This document shows positions 34,709-43,218 of a stretch of DNA of 64,000 bases, in pieces (position 1 is the stretch's first letter; each line of letters starts with the position of its first letter). Source of the stretch: Polynucleobacter sp. HIN11 (GTDB lineage Bacteria; Pseudomonadota; Gammaproteobacteria; Burkholderiales; Burkholderiaceae); the NCBI RefSeq assembly GCF_030297675.1, contig NZ_AP028142.1, positions 992,001-1,056,000 of the forward strand, in the 5' to 3' direction. The notes beneath the pieces were generated by a model. It worked only from the letters and a program-made list of their open reading frames with translations, made no database searches and was not told the DNA's origin. The translations under genes were made by a program, and so were the position numbers.

Positions 34709-36415
34709 TTACTTCAAACTGACTTGCTTGCCATCAATCCAGGTCGAAACTACTTTGATATTACGAATCTCTTCAGGCTTGGTTTTGCGTGGGTTCTTTT
34801 CCAGAATTACCAAATCGGCTTGCTTACCAACTTCTAGGCTACCAACCAATTGATCAGCAAAGATCTGGTAGGCAGCGTCAATAGTGATTGCTCGAATTGC
34901 ATCATCAACTGAAATAGCTTGATCAGGACCCAATGCTTTACTCGGTGGTAATTGCCACATACGGGTAACCGATTCAGTAATGTAGTTCAGTGGTCCCACA
35001 TTGGAGACTGGGGTATCACTATGCAAGGTGAACTTGCCGCCAGCCCGCTTGATCTCACCGGCCGGGTCAATGCGTTTGGCTCGATCTGCACCAATAAGCT
35101 GGTTATAAAAAGCCGAACCCCAATAATCCACATGACCAATGGTGAAGCTTGGAATCACCCCAAGTTTCACGGTTTGCTTGACCTGTTCAGGATGGTTCAC
35201 CGTAAAGTGCTCGATGCGTAAGCGTCGATCTTGTGGCTTAGAGTTACCAGAGAGCAGTTTGGTATAGCTTTTGAGCGTTTGATCGATTGCTTTATCACCA
35301 TTGGAATGGGTTGAGATTTGCCAACCTTGATCAAAGTAAGACTTCATCGATTGGTAGATTTCGTCATCCTTAAAGTTCAGTGCCCCACTCCAAGAACTTC
35401 CCTTCGGATAGGTATAGGGCTCGCGCAGCGCGGCGGTTAAACCTTGGGTTGAGCCATCCGAGATGTATTTGATACCGATAAAGCGCAAACGATCATCACC
35501 ATCATTCGGCTTAATGGTTTTGTATCCAGGTGGCATTGCCTCACTAAACAAATAACCCCGGACTCGAATCGGTGACAGATTCTTGGCAAAAAGACCTTTA
35601 TAAATGGCGATTTCTTGATCAACCCCAAAATTACCGCCCACACTCATCTCCGAGGCGGTGGTCACGCCAACCGAAGCCATCTTGCGCATCGTTGCCAAGA
35701 TTGCCGCTGTCAACTCGGCCTCCGAAGGGTTAGGCATTTTGGCCATGAATGGCAAGTACGATGGTGGCTCAACTAACTTACCAGTCAGCTTGCCATTAGC
35801 ATCTTTTACATAAATACCGCCACCCTTCGGGTTTGGGGTTTTATCCGTAATGCCAGCAAGTTCAAAGGCCTTGCGGTTTACGTAGCCAATATGACCAGAT
35901 TGATTGACGATAAAGATGGGTACATCTTTGGAGACCTTGTCGAGATCATCTGCGGTGAGCTCGGCCATGAATGGAGAAGTTCGCGATGGATCGACACCAA
36001 AACCAAATAGCCAACCACCCTTGGGCACATTTTTCAGATGCGCCTTCATTTTGGCGATTAAGGTCTCTTTGGTGTCATATGGTAAGTTGAAATTACTGAG
36101 ATTTAGTCCCAAGCCCTCAAAGACCGAGGTCACAATGATGTGCACATGAGGCTCCACAAACCCTGGCATCAAGGTCTGACCCTTGAGATCAACCATCCGA
36201 GTTGTCTTCGATTGCCAGTCCTTTGTAACTGCATCTTTGTTACCTACAGCCACGATCTTGCCACCCTGAACGGCCAAGGCTTGAACTTCTTCATTTTTCT
36301 GATTGACGGTCACAATCGGGCCGCCATAAAAAATGGTGTCAGCATTGCCTTTCGCAAAGGATAACGAGGCAAAGCTTATTAGAGCAATGGTGAGTATTTT
36401 TCGAAATAAGGTCAT
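34709..36415 (-). CDS. exported YtcJ-like amidohydrolase
   Basis: A 568-residue metal-dependent hydrolase with a Sec signal peptide (MTLFRKILTIALISFASLSF, cut after AKG or just before). After the N-terminal composite strands comes the metal site EPHVHI and later HSNGDKAID, RIEHF and HSDTP, all typical of amidohydrolase-superfamily YtcJ proteins; the C-terminus has LEVGKQADLVILEKNP. It is one of three related exported copies (others at 48061-49821 and 53030-54718). Substrate unknown. A 19-bp palindrome lies 30 bases upstream. Confidence 0.85.
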   Translation of the reverse strand: MTLFRKILTIALISFASLSFAKGNADTIFYGGPIVTVNQKNEEVQALAVQGGKIVAVGNKDAVTKDWQSKTTRMVDLKGQTLMPGFVEPHVHIIVTSVFEGLGLNLSNFNLPYDTKETLIAKMKAHLKNVPKGGWLFGFGVDPSRTSPFMAELTADDLDKVSKDVPIFIVNQSGHIGYVNRKAFELAGITDKTPNPKGGGIYVKDANGKLTGKLVEPPSYLPFMAKMPNPSEAELTAAILATMRKMASVGVTTASEMSVGGNFGVDQEIAIYKGLFAKNLSPIRVRGYLFSEAMPPGYKTIKPNDGDDRLRFIGIKYISDGSTQGLTAALREPYTYPKGSSWSGALNFKDDEIYQSMKSYFDQGWQISTHSNGDKAIDQTLKSYTKLLSGNSKPQDRRLRIEHFTVNHPEQVKQTVKLGVIPSFTIGHVDYWGSAFYNQLIGADRAKRIDPAGEIKRAGGKFTLHSDTPVSNVGPLNYITESVTRMWQLPPSKALGPDQAISVDDAIRAITIDAAYQIFADQLVGSLEVGKQADLVILEKNPRKTKPEEIRNIKVVSTWIDGKQVSLK

Positions 36416-36444
36416 TGATTCTTTCTAGTATGATTTTTCTGAAA

Positions 36445-36463
36445 TAATTTCACGGTGAAATTA
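36445..36463. promoter_or_regulatory. 19-bp perfect palindrome, probable operator
   Basis: TAATTTCAC, central G, GTGAAATTA: nine-base arms with no mismatch, 30 bases upstream of the amidohydrolase start on the minus strand. Size fits a dimeric MarR/TetR-type regulator. Confidence 0.65.
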
Positions 36464-36525
36464 GCGATGTTTTTATCATAATGTAAAATTATTTAAAGTA
36501 GTAATATCACTTATTTGCTATAAAA

Positions 36526-37368
36526 CTAAGCGCTTTCAGAGTCCGACCAAACTACGCTTTGGTTTCGCCCTCTCTGCTTAGCCTGATACATTGCTAAATC
36601 AGCTTGCTGAAAATATTTATCCACTAAGGCTGGATGAACTAAATCAAACTCGTTTTCTGGTTTAAAAATAGCAATTCCGCAACTAATCGTAATTCGAATT
36701 GACTCATTATTAATGTGCGCAAGATCAGAATTCTCAATCTGAATTCGTAGGCGCTCTGCAATCATTAGCGCAGCATCCTCATGCGTATTTGGCAAAATTG
36801 CTAAGAACTCCTCTCCACCAACTCGCCCAAAAATATCAACATCTCGCAATTCTTGTTGGCAAGACATGGCCAAATTTTTTAACACTACATTTCCCACCAA
36901 ATGTCCGTAGCGATCATTCACAAACTTGAAGTGGTCAATATCAATCATGATAAGCGCCAGAGGTTGGCGATTACGAAAACTTCGATTGATTTCTTGCTCA
37001 AAGCGTTCAAACGTTTCCTGGCGACGAAGTGCACCCGTCATTGCATCAACCTTTGCATCTTGCTCGAAAATACTACTTTGGATTTCAATACTAGAAAAAG
37101 CCTGAGTGAGATAATGCATCCCAAGCATAAATAATCCGGAAGTAATTAAAGCAATCAAGGCATCTAGTTGATTTGGATCACTGTCCCAAATAGTGTTAAT
37201 TAGTAAATTAATTTGACGTAATGCAATTGCAAGAAAGCCCAGCATTAAAAATAAACAAGGTAATCGATATACACCCGCACGACGAAACAGCTGAAATGAG
37301 AAATAGAATGCACTAATCTGAAATAACAGAGAAGTGGCATATAAACTAGCGGCGATGAGATCAGTCAT
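36526..37368 (-). CDS. membrane diguanylate cyclase (GGDEF)
   Basis: A 280-residue protein with three or four N-terminal helices (about 1-90) and a GGDEF domain. The active motif is GGEEF (184-188), so it should make c-di-GMP, and the inhibitory RxxD site is present at 175-178 (RDVD), five residues upstream. The domain starts near DAMTGALRR (108-116). Its start overlaps the stop of the upstream HD-GYP gene, so the two opposing enzymes are co-translated. Confidence 0.92.
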   Translation of the reverse strand: MTDLIAASLYATSLLFQISAFYFSFQLFRRAGVYRLPCLFLMLGFLAIALRQINLLINTIWDSDPNQLDALIALITSGLFMLGMHYLTQAFSSIEIQSSIFEQDAKVDAMTGALRRQETFERFEQEINRSFRNRQPLALIMIDIDHFKFVNDRYGHLVGNVVLKNLAMSCQQELRDVDIFGRVGGEEFLAILPNTHEDAALMIAERLRIQIENSDLAHINNESIRITISCGIAIFKPENEFDLVHPALVDKYFQQADLAMYQAKQRGRNQSVVWSDSESA

Positions 37369-38548
37369 TAGTCATGATCATTAATTGACGAAATGCTGAA
37401 TCAGCCAAAACGGTACAGGCTGCGTTGACAACCTGAGGGTCTAGACCAATTCCCGCATCTGCTTTGATTTGCTCAAGGGCCCGATCTAAGCCCAAACCCG
37501 GACGATATGGTCGATGAGAGGATATCGCCTCAATCGTGTCAGCAACAGCTAATATTTTCGCCTCCGGGATAATTGAGTCTCCAGATAATTTATTAGGGTA
37601 GCCACTTCCGTTAAGGCGCTCATGGTGCTGATAAACCGCTTGTGCAATTGGCCATGTAAATGGAATATCTTTGAGTATGTCGTATCCGGTCTTTGGATGC
37701 TCTTTGATTAAAGTCATCTCTATTTCTGTGAGCATTGAGGGCTTTGTTAAAATTTCAGCAGGCGTAGCAATCTTCCCGATATCATGAACTAGTGCAGCAA
37801 GATATAAGCCTCTAATTTTTTTCTCGCTCCAACCTAATTTTTGTGCGATTGCTCTAGATAAGACTGCGACCTTTTTCTGATGTCCTGCCGTATAGGGGTC
37901 TCGCCATTCCATTGTTTTTGAGATTGCCTCAATGGTTGCATTTAAGGAATCAACTAATTGAGTATTTAATTGTTCGCGCTTGGTGATTTCTTCATCAAGC
38001 ATGCGTTGCTTTTCAATGGCTGCTAGCCCAAAGCCGATTTCCTTAGCCAAACTCTCAAATAATTGAACCTCAATCTCACCAAACACATTTGGCAGATTGG
38101 CATAGACCGTAAGCGCACCAATTGCTTGGGGTTCATGATCTTTAATTGGAACAGCAATCACTGAGCGAATGCCATATAGTTTAGAGCGCTCTCGCCAAGG
38201 TAAAAAGCGAGGGTCATTCTCAGAATCCGCAACCAAAACAGGCAAACTGGTTTGAATACAAAGACCGGTGGGTCCCTGTCCTGCTGATGTGTCAGCAGTC
38301 CATTTAACATCAATACCCTTGGCATAGTCTGCTGCTACTCCATGCGCACCAATAACCTGAACAGTTTTTAGATCGTCTTGCATAGCCAGACCAACCCAAG
38401 CCAGTATATAAGGTGGTTGATTAACGATTGCATTACAAACACCTTCGATGAGCTCATCCCGGTTGTTCGAGCGCACTAAAGCAGAGGATGCCTTCGCGTG
38501 CGCAAGTAGCGCCCAGTTTTGCTTCTGCAGATCATTAAGACTTTCCAA
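37361..38548 (-). CDS. GAF-HD-GYP c-di-GMP phosphodiesterase
   Basis: A 395-residue cytoplasmic protein: GAF sensor (about 25-180), a short coiled linker, then HD-GYP with HD at 255-256 (VHDIGK) and the HHE-GSGYP block at 308-317. The intact motifs predict hydrolysis of c-di-GMP. It overlaps the diguanylate cyclase gene by 8 bases and is divergent from the polysaccharide synthase genes, so it probably controls them. Confidence 0.92.
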   Translation of the reverse strand: MESLNDLQKQNWALLAHAKASSALVRSNNRDELIEGVCNAIVNQPPYILAWVGLAMQDDLKTVQVIGAHGVAADYAKGIDVKWTADTSAGQGPTGLCIQTSLPVLVADSENDPRFLPWRERSKLYGIRSVIAVPIKDHEPQAIGALTVYANLPNVFGEIEVQLFESLAKEIGFGLAAIEKQRMLDEEITKREQLNTQLVDSLNATIEAISKTMEWRDPYTAGHQKKVAVLSRAIAQKLGWSEKKIRGLYLAALVHDIGKIATPAEILTKPSMLTEIEMTLIKEHPKTGYDILKDIPFTWPIAQAVYQHHERLNGSGYPNKLSGDSIIPEAKILAVADTIEAISSHRPYRPGLGLDRALEQIKADAGIGLDPQVVNAACTVLADSAFRQLMIMTND

Positions 38549-38695
38549 CGCTTGACTACCTATTCATTGGATTAAAGGTCAATGATACGCCGAAAACTAC
38601 TAGTTTCGATGGATAAGTCAATCAAAATCGCCATACATGCGTAATTAAGTCAGGCTCTGGTATACAGATCCAAAGCAGCCTGTTAACCTGAATTC

Positions 38696-40000
38696 ATGGC
38701 TTATCAAACAATCAAAGCCAAATACGTGATCTGCCTCATGGCGGCACTTGCCTGGATGGTAATCTCGATTTGGTTATCACTACCGTGGTACCAAGATCTT
38801 TCTCAGGTTATTGGCTGGCCACTCGCTATTTTCTTTATCTCATTTATTGCCATTATTCCGGGCTATATGAATGCGTTTGTGGTTAGCTCCTTGCTGCTTG
38901 ATAAGCGCCCACCTATCTTACAGGAACAGCACTACCCTCCCATTACGATTTTGATTGCAGCCTATAACGAGGCTTCTGACATTGCAACGACACTGAATAG
39001 TATTTTTCAAGAGGACTATCCCAATGCGGTCCATGTCATTGTGATTAATGATGGCTCCCGAGATGATACGGCTACTATCGTGAGTCGGTTTATGCCCGAT
39101 CATCCCCAGCTCCAGTTGATTGATTTACAAAAAAATGGGGGGAAAGCCAATGCGCTCAATCGTGGGCTAAAGGAATGCACGACAGATATTGTGATCACAA
39201 TTGATGCAGACTCCTACTTATTAAAAGATGCATTGCGTCACCTCGTGGGACGCTACTTGTCGGATCCTAGCAACACTCGCGCAGTTGCTGGCGAAATCTT
39301 GATTCGGAATTCACGGGAGAACTGGATTACTAAAGCACAGGAATGGGATTACTTTTTAGGGATCGCTTCGATAAAGCGGGTTCAGTCACTATTTCAGGGA
39401 ACCTTAGTCGCACAGGGCGCTTTTTCACTCTATGACCGCAAGACTGTTGAGACCCTTGGGGGCTGGCCAAATAAGGTGGGTGAAGATATTGTGCTGACCT
39501 GGAAAATACTGCTAGCGGGCTATCGAGTAGGTCACGCTGAGAATGCCTGCGCATTCACAACCTGCCCAAATACGTTAATGAAATTTGTAAATCAACGTCG
39601 ACGCTGGTCGCGAGGTTTGATTGAGTCCTTTAAAGAAAATTGGCCCATTCTTTTTAAGGCTCAAAAAAGCACCCTTTACATTTGGTGGAACACCCTCTTC
39701 CCAATCATTGATGTTGCCTACACCTTTGGCTTTATTCCCGGACTAATCCTTGCTGGCTTCGGTATTTACTGGATCGTGGGCCCAATGACCATTGCCCTAA
39801 TTCCCATGGCATTTCTACTCAATATTGTGATGTATAACCGTAGTAAAGCCATGTTTGTTCAAGAAAATCTTCATATCCGAAAAAACTATCTTGGTTTCAT
39901 TTTCTATGTTTTGGCCTATGGCATGGTGTTGCAACCGGCCTGTGTTTGGGGATATGTCAGCGAGATTTTTAATCTTCGTAAGCACTGGGGCACCAAATGA
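38696..40000 (+). CDS. family 2 glycosyltransferase, PgaC/IcaA-like
   Basis: A 434-residue processive glycosyltransferase. Two N-terminal helices, then the GT-A domain with VINDGSRDD, DAD (170-172), GED (262-264) and the processive motif QRRRW (300-304), then three or more C-terminal helices for export across the inner membrane. The layout matches poly-beta-1,6-GlcNAc synthase PgaC. No pgaD or pgaB is adjacent. The product may be PNAG-like or another beta-glycan. It overlaps the barrel gene (ATGA). Confidence 0.88.
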   Translation: MAYQTIKAKYVICLMAALAWMVISIWLSLPWYQDLSQVIGWPLAIFFISFIAIIPGYMNAFVVSSLLLDKRPPILQEQHYPPITILIAAYNEASDIATTLNSIFQEDYPNAVHVIVINDGSRDDTATIVSRFMPDHPQLQLIDLQKNGGKANALNRGLKECTTDIVITIDADSYLLKDALRHLVGRYLSDPSNTRAVAGEILIRNSRENWITKAQEWDYFLGIASIKRVQSLFQGTLVAQGAFSLYDRKTVETLGGWPNKVGEDIVLTWKILLAGYRVGHAENACAFTTCPNTLMKFVNQRRRWSRGLIESFKENWPILFKAQKSTLYIWWNTLFPIIDVAYTFGFIPGLILAGFGIYWIVGPMTIALIPMAFLLNIVMYNRSKAMFVQENLHIRKNYLGFIFYVLAYGMVLQPACVWGYVSEIFNLRKHWGTK

Positions 40001-40935
40001 TCAGACTGCTTGGCGGATTCATCCTATTGCTCCTAACAACGCAGGTTGGCGCTCAAGATGCAACTCTCAAGCCAAAACATGCCATATCAATTCCAGAAGT
40101 GTATGTATCGTCCGATAGTGAGGGCTTTTTAACTCATAAGTACAAAGCTAGCATCTATCCTCTATATCAGAATGCCGATAACTACACTGGACTGCAATAC
40201 CAACACAATTACTTTAGTCAAAGTAATTGGAACTCCACCGCTGAGCAATATACGTTAGTAACCAAGAAAATTAATCCACGCAACGGCCTCGGTTATAACC
40301 TTAATCTTGGCTACAACTTGGAGGGCGGCTATAAATTGCTGACGACTGACAGTAATTACTCCACCATGCTGACTGACACTACGCGGGCAGAGATCATGGT
40401 GTTTCGGGATCGGGTAGAAACCCAAAACTCTCTGATTAATGGTATTTACTACACCATGGGCGGAATTAGCATTGAACAGCAAGTCATGGAGCGGCTAAGC
40501 ATTGTATTGTTCGGGGGCAATCTCTACTTCTCAGACACCAATACCCGCCCCACCCTGCGTGCCAGAATTATTTACGATCTGATTCCTGATTATGGCATTA
40601 CGGCCCAGTTGCGCTACCGCCAGTATCGCGATACCAATACCAATGTCGCGAACAACTACTTCAACCCAGATAGTTATAACGAATCCATGGTGGCCTTGGG
40701 GATGCGTCAGCGTATCCAAGGCTGGATGATCAATGGCACTGCTGGTGTAGGGCAGCAAAGCATTGATCAAGGCCCCAGTACAACTACACAACTCTATGAG
40801 TTAGCGCTCACGAGCCCTGTCAATGCGAATGATGTATTCTTACGAACAAAAGCAGGATATGGCAAATCAGCGGGCTTTTTGGGCCCCAATTATTTTTACC
40901 GCTACTTTATGGCTGAACTGATTTTCCCTTTTTAG
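39997..40935 (+). CDS. outer-membrane beta-barrel, probable polysaccharide exporter
   Basis: A 312-residue exported protein (signal MIRLLGGFILLLLTTQVGAQ). The mature part consists of alternating strands such as GYNLNLGYNLEGGYKLL and ends in the C-terminal signature MAELIFPF, with Phe at the end as usual for outer-membrane barrels. It is coupled to the glycosyltransferase. It resembles the barrel part of PgaA but lacks the TPR domain. A YaiO-like outer-membrane protein is another possibility. Confidence 0.7.
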   Translation: MIRLLGGFILLLLTTQVGAQDATLKPKHAISIPEVYVSSDSEGFLTHKYKASIYPLYQNADNYTGLQYQHNYFSQSNWNSTAEQYTLVTKKINPRNGLGYNLNLGYNLEGGYKLLTTDSNYSTMLTDTTRAEIMVFRDRVETQNSLINGIYYTMGGISIEQQVMERLSIVLFGGNLYFSDTNTRPTLRARIIYDLIPDYGITAQLRYRQYRDTNTNVANNYFNPDSYNESMVALGMRQRIQGWMINGTAGVGQQSIDQGPSTTTQLYELALTSPVNANDVFLRTKAGYGKSAGFLGPNYFYRYFMAELIFPF

Positions 40936-40951
40936 GAATGGTAGCGAGACA

Positions 40952-41449
40952 ATGAACGACGATATTGAAAAAATCTATGCCAAATTAGTGGCACATGAGA
41001 CTGAGATCATTAACCTGCGCAAAGGCTACATGATCGTTAATGAGCGCTATACCAAAGCACTTGCCTCTCTGAAAGAACTAACCAGCAGTGCTGCTGAAGC
41101 TGCCAAGAAAGCTTGCTTAGCAGCCGAACATGCCAAAGGCGCGACCGAGCGCTGTGCCAATGCCGCTAGAGAGGCAGCCAGTCAATCGGTCATTGCTGCG
41201 GCTGAAGCGGCGGCCGAGGCTGCCAAGTTCTCAGCGGAGGCGGCTATTCAAGCAGCCGCTGCAGCATCCTCGGCAGCAGCAGCGGCGGCTGCTGCAGTTG
41301 CCCATCAAGCAGAGGCTTCATCGCTTCAGGCATCGGCTGAGGCAGCATCGGCAACAAAGCGTGCAGCTGAAGCGGCAGCTGAAGCAGTCAAGCTGGCTAA
41401 CTTGGCATCTGACTCTGCAAAATCCCTTCGCCCCTCAAGCAATTCTTAG
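40952..41449 (+). CDS. alanine-rich coiled-coil protein, unknown
   Basis: A 165-residue protein without signal peptide. Residues 1-45 form a conventional coiled coil (IYAKLVAHETEIINLRKGYM). The rest is a continuous helix of Ala, Glu, Lys and Ser with an AAEAA-type rhythm, broken only at one PSSNS tail. The composition (about half Ala) resembles histone-like or apolipoprotein-like helices. It is the third gene of the polysaccharide operon, 16 bases after the barrel gene. A structural or regulatory partner of the synthase is possible but unproven. Confidence 0.7.
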   Translation: MNDDIEKIYAKLVAHETEIINLRKGYMIVNERYTKALASLKELTSSAAEAAKKACLAAEHAKGATERCANAAREAASQSVIAAAEAAAEAAKFSAEAAIQAAAAASSAAAAAAAAVAHQAEASSLQASAEAASATKRAAEAAAEAVKLANLASDSAKSLRPSSNS

Positions 41450-41467
41450 GTACATTTTTTGATTACC

Positions 41468-42556
41468 TCAGGCCCAAAAGGCCTTAATTTGAGCAGCCTC
41501 TCTCTTGGACCGCTCATAGCCAGCTCGCAGAGCGGGTTGAATTTGACGGGGGTCTGTTAGATTAATGCCATCCGGCGCTCCCGCCACAATCCATTTCACT
41601 TTGGTGCCAACACTCTCAATATCTTTGATATTTTGTGCCATCGGATGCGGAATCTTTGTCAGAATGGGGCCTGTTACACCATCGGTAAGAGTAATCACTA
41701 GAGCACGTTTTGATCCGGCCACTACATCAACATGGGCTGGATTGGAGCACATTCCACCGTCCATACCGTAACGCTGGCCAAGTAAAGTGGGTCCCACGAT
41801 TCCGGGGAGCGAGCTACTCGCTGCAACAGCATGAGCCAATGCAATCTTATTCTTTCTAGCACTGGCTTGACCAACAATTAGCCGTTCACCGGTATAGCAA
41901 TCAATCGATGATGTGAACATTTTGGGTGTTGGCCAATCGGTCTTACTATCCCCGGTGAGTAATGCCGCTAGGGCTTCAACTCGCGAACTATTCAAACGGT
42001 TATCGGCTGCCAGTGCAGCTCGTCCAATCACTTGCCTTGTTTCACTGCTGCCATCGGTTGCACTCATATTGATTTCCATCGCTCTGAGTTGGCTCGCATT
42101 AGGGTTAGTCGTTGGTGCAAGTTTGGCAAAGATCTTGGGAAACTCGCCAAAGAAATCCATTTCCCCTCGTAGGCGACCAAAGTGCCCCGATAGGAGAGAT
42201 GAACCCATATACGATCCTGCTGAGGTTCCCACCACCATCTGCGGCAGACCTGCCATATCAAGGCCAGCTTCCATTAAGCCGTGAAAGAATCCGCAATACC
42301 AGGCAATGTAATACTCCCCACCGCCACCCAATACCATCGTACGGTCCAGGCCCTTAGCTAAGGCAGAAACCTTTGGTGTCGTAGCAATTGGAATTGATAA
42401 ACCATCGTTACCAAAGATCTTCTCTGAGATCTGCTCAGCTTTTTGAGTCAAGCCCTTGGGTACGGTTTGTTGAGCATGGGCTGGAGTTAGGCAGGAAGTA
42501 CCTGCGATTGCAGAGGCAGCCAAGGCAGAGGTTTTCAGAAAGGTTCGACGTTGCAT
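41468..42556 (-). CDS. patatin-like phospholipase with Tat-type signal
   Basis: A 362-residue esterase. The N-terminus MQRRTFLKTSALAASAIAGT has the twin-arginine motif and a cut near AHA. The catalytic Ser lies in GTSAG (GxSxG), the oxyanion glycine run GGGG is upstream, and the dyad Asp is in DGGMCSNP. It is exported folded and should cleave acyl esters in the periplasm. Ends tail-to-tail with the Ala-rich gene. First of the exported hydrolase island. Confidence 0.85.
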   Translation of the reverse strand: MQRRTFLKTSALAASAIAGTSCLTPAHAQQTVPKGLTQKAEQISEKIFGNDGLSIPIATTPKVSALAKGLDRTMVLGGGGEYYIAWYCGFFHGLMEAGLDMAGLPQMVVGTSAGSYMGSSLLSGHFGRLRGEMDFFGEFPKIFAKLAPTTNPNASQLRAMEINMSATDGSSETRQVIGRAALAADNRLNSSRVEALAALLTGDSKTDWPTPKMFTSSIDCYTGERLIVGQASARKNKIALAHAVAASSSLPGIVGPTLLGQRYGMDGGMCSNPAHVDVVAGSKRALVITLTDGVTGPILTKIPHPMAQNIKDIESVGTKVKWIVAGAPDGINLTDPRQIQPALRAGYERSKREAAQIKAFWA

Positions 42557-43218
42557 AGTAAAAGTAATCGATCAGTGGGTTTAAAGATTGAATTCATCAA
42601 GACAATAATACCAATCCAAGAGATCGCACACCATCAATACTAAAAGCGCAGAAATTCAAAAGAAAAAACCCTCGTCATTACCAATGAAGATCTACGAGCA
42701 AGGAGTATCGATTAGTTAACTTTTGGGACAACCCTTGGCTAATGACTTACCCGCGACCCGCTCTTTGATTCATTGCAAGTAATACTGTTGTGATATTGGA
42801 TGGGATATAAAATAATTTTGCTCACCCAGTTGCTGCATTCTTCCAACATTACCACCGAGCTTCCACATTTAACTTGATAGAGCTTGTGGATTGGTGGGGG
42901 CCGTGATAACAGTAGAGCCAAAATAAATTTTGACTCGCGATACAAGTCTTACTCCAGTATGCTGGCCTTTGAAAATGTTTCTATCTAGGCAAAGGTATTC
43001 CTAGGAGCTTTCTTCGCAAGATTCATGAGAGTTTGCTGTAGTTGAAGTTAAGTGTATCTGCCTTTGAATGCTTACACTTATTATTGAATACTTTATTAAT
43101 TACCTTCACACTCTTATTGATGATTGCGGACACCACCTAAACCCTGACAGTCAGTAACCGTGGTGACATAGCCCTCTTTCATTCACCCTTTAATCAAAGG
43201 GATGATGTATTTAGAAAA
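42557..43218. other. 660-base stretch between patatin and decarboxylase genes
   Basis: It contains no intact gene. 42716-43200 is the decayed lipase copy described separately; 42557-42715 shows AT-rich sequence with the patatin promoter near its left end and otherwise nothing I can name. Confidence 0.6.
42716..43200 (-). pseudogene. decayed copy of the secretory lipase gene (44931-46229)
   Basis: Read on the minus strand in pieces, this stretch matches the intact lipase downstream in collinear order. EGYVTTVTDCQGLGGVRN matches EGYIIVATDYQGLGGGGRH. Then, after a gap of about 120 residues, VKVINKVFNNKCKHSKADTL matches AKVANEIYSNKCMHVAADTF. KIYFGSTVITA matches QIYFGNKDTAV. LGGNVGRMQQLGEQ matches LGGNVGRMQLPGEQ. 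VAGKSLAKGCPKS with a stop matches the C-terminus. The pieces are in different frames with stops between them. So this is a dead lipase paralogue with one internal deletion and frameshifts. Confidence 0.85.

Noticed and set aside
41130..41462. 110-residue frame rich in Arg/Gln overlapping the Ala-rich protein
   Set aside because: A frame-shifted shadow of the repeated GCN codons of the Ala-rich gene; composition explained by that.
42739..42945. 68-residue minus-strand frame as a gene
   Set aside because: Its sequence is a frame-shifted part of the decayed lipase copy; treated as pseudogene.
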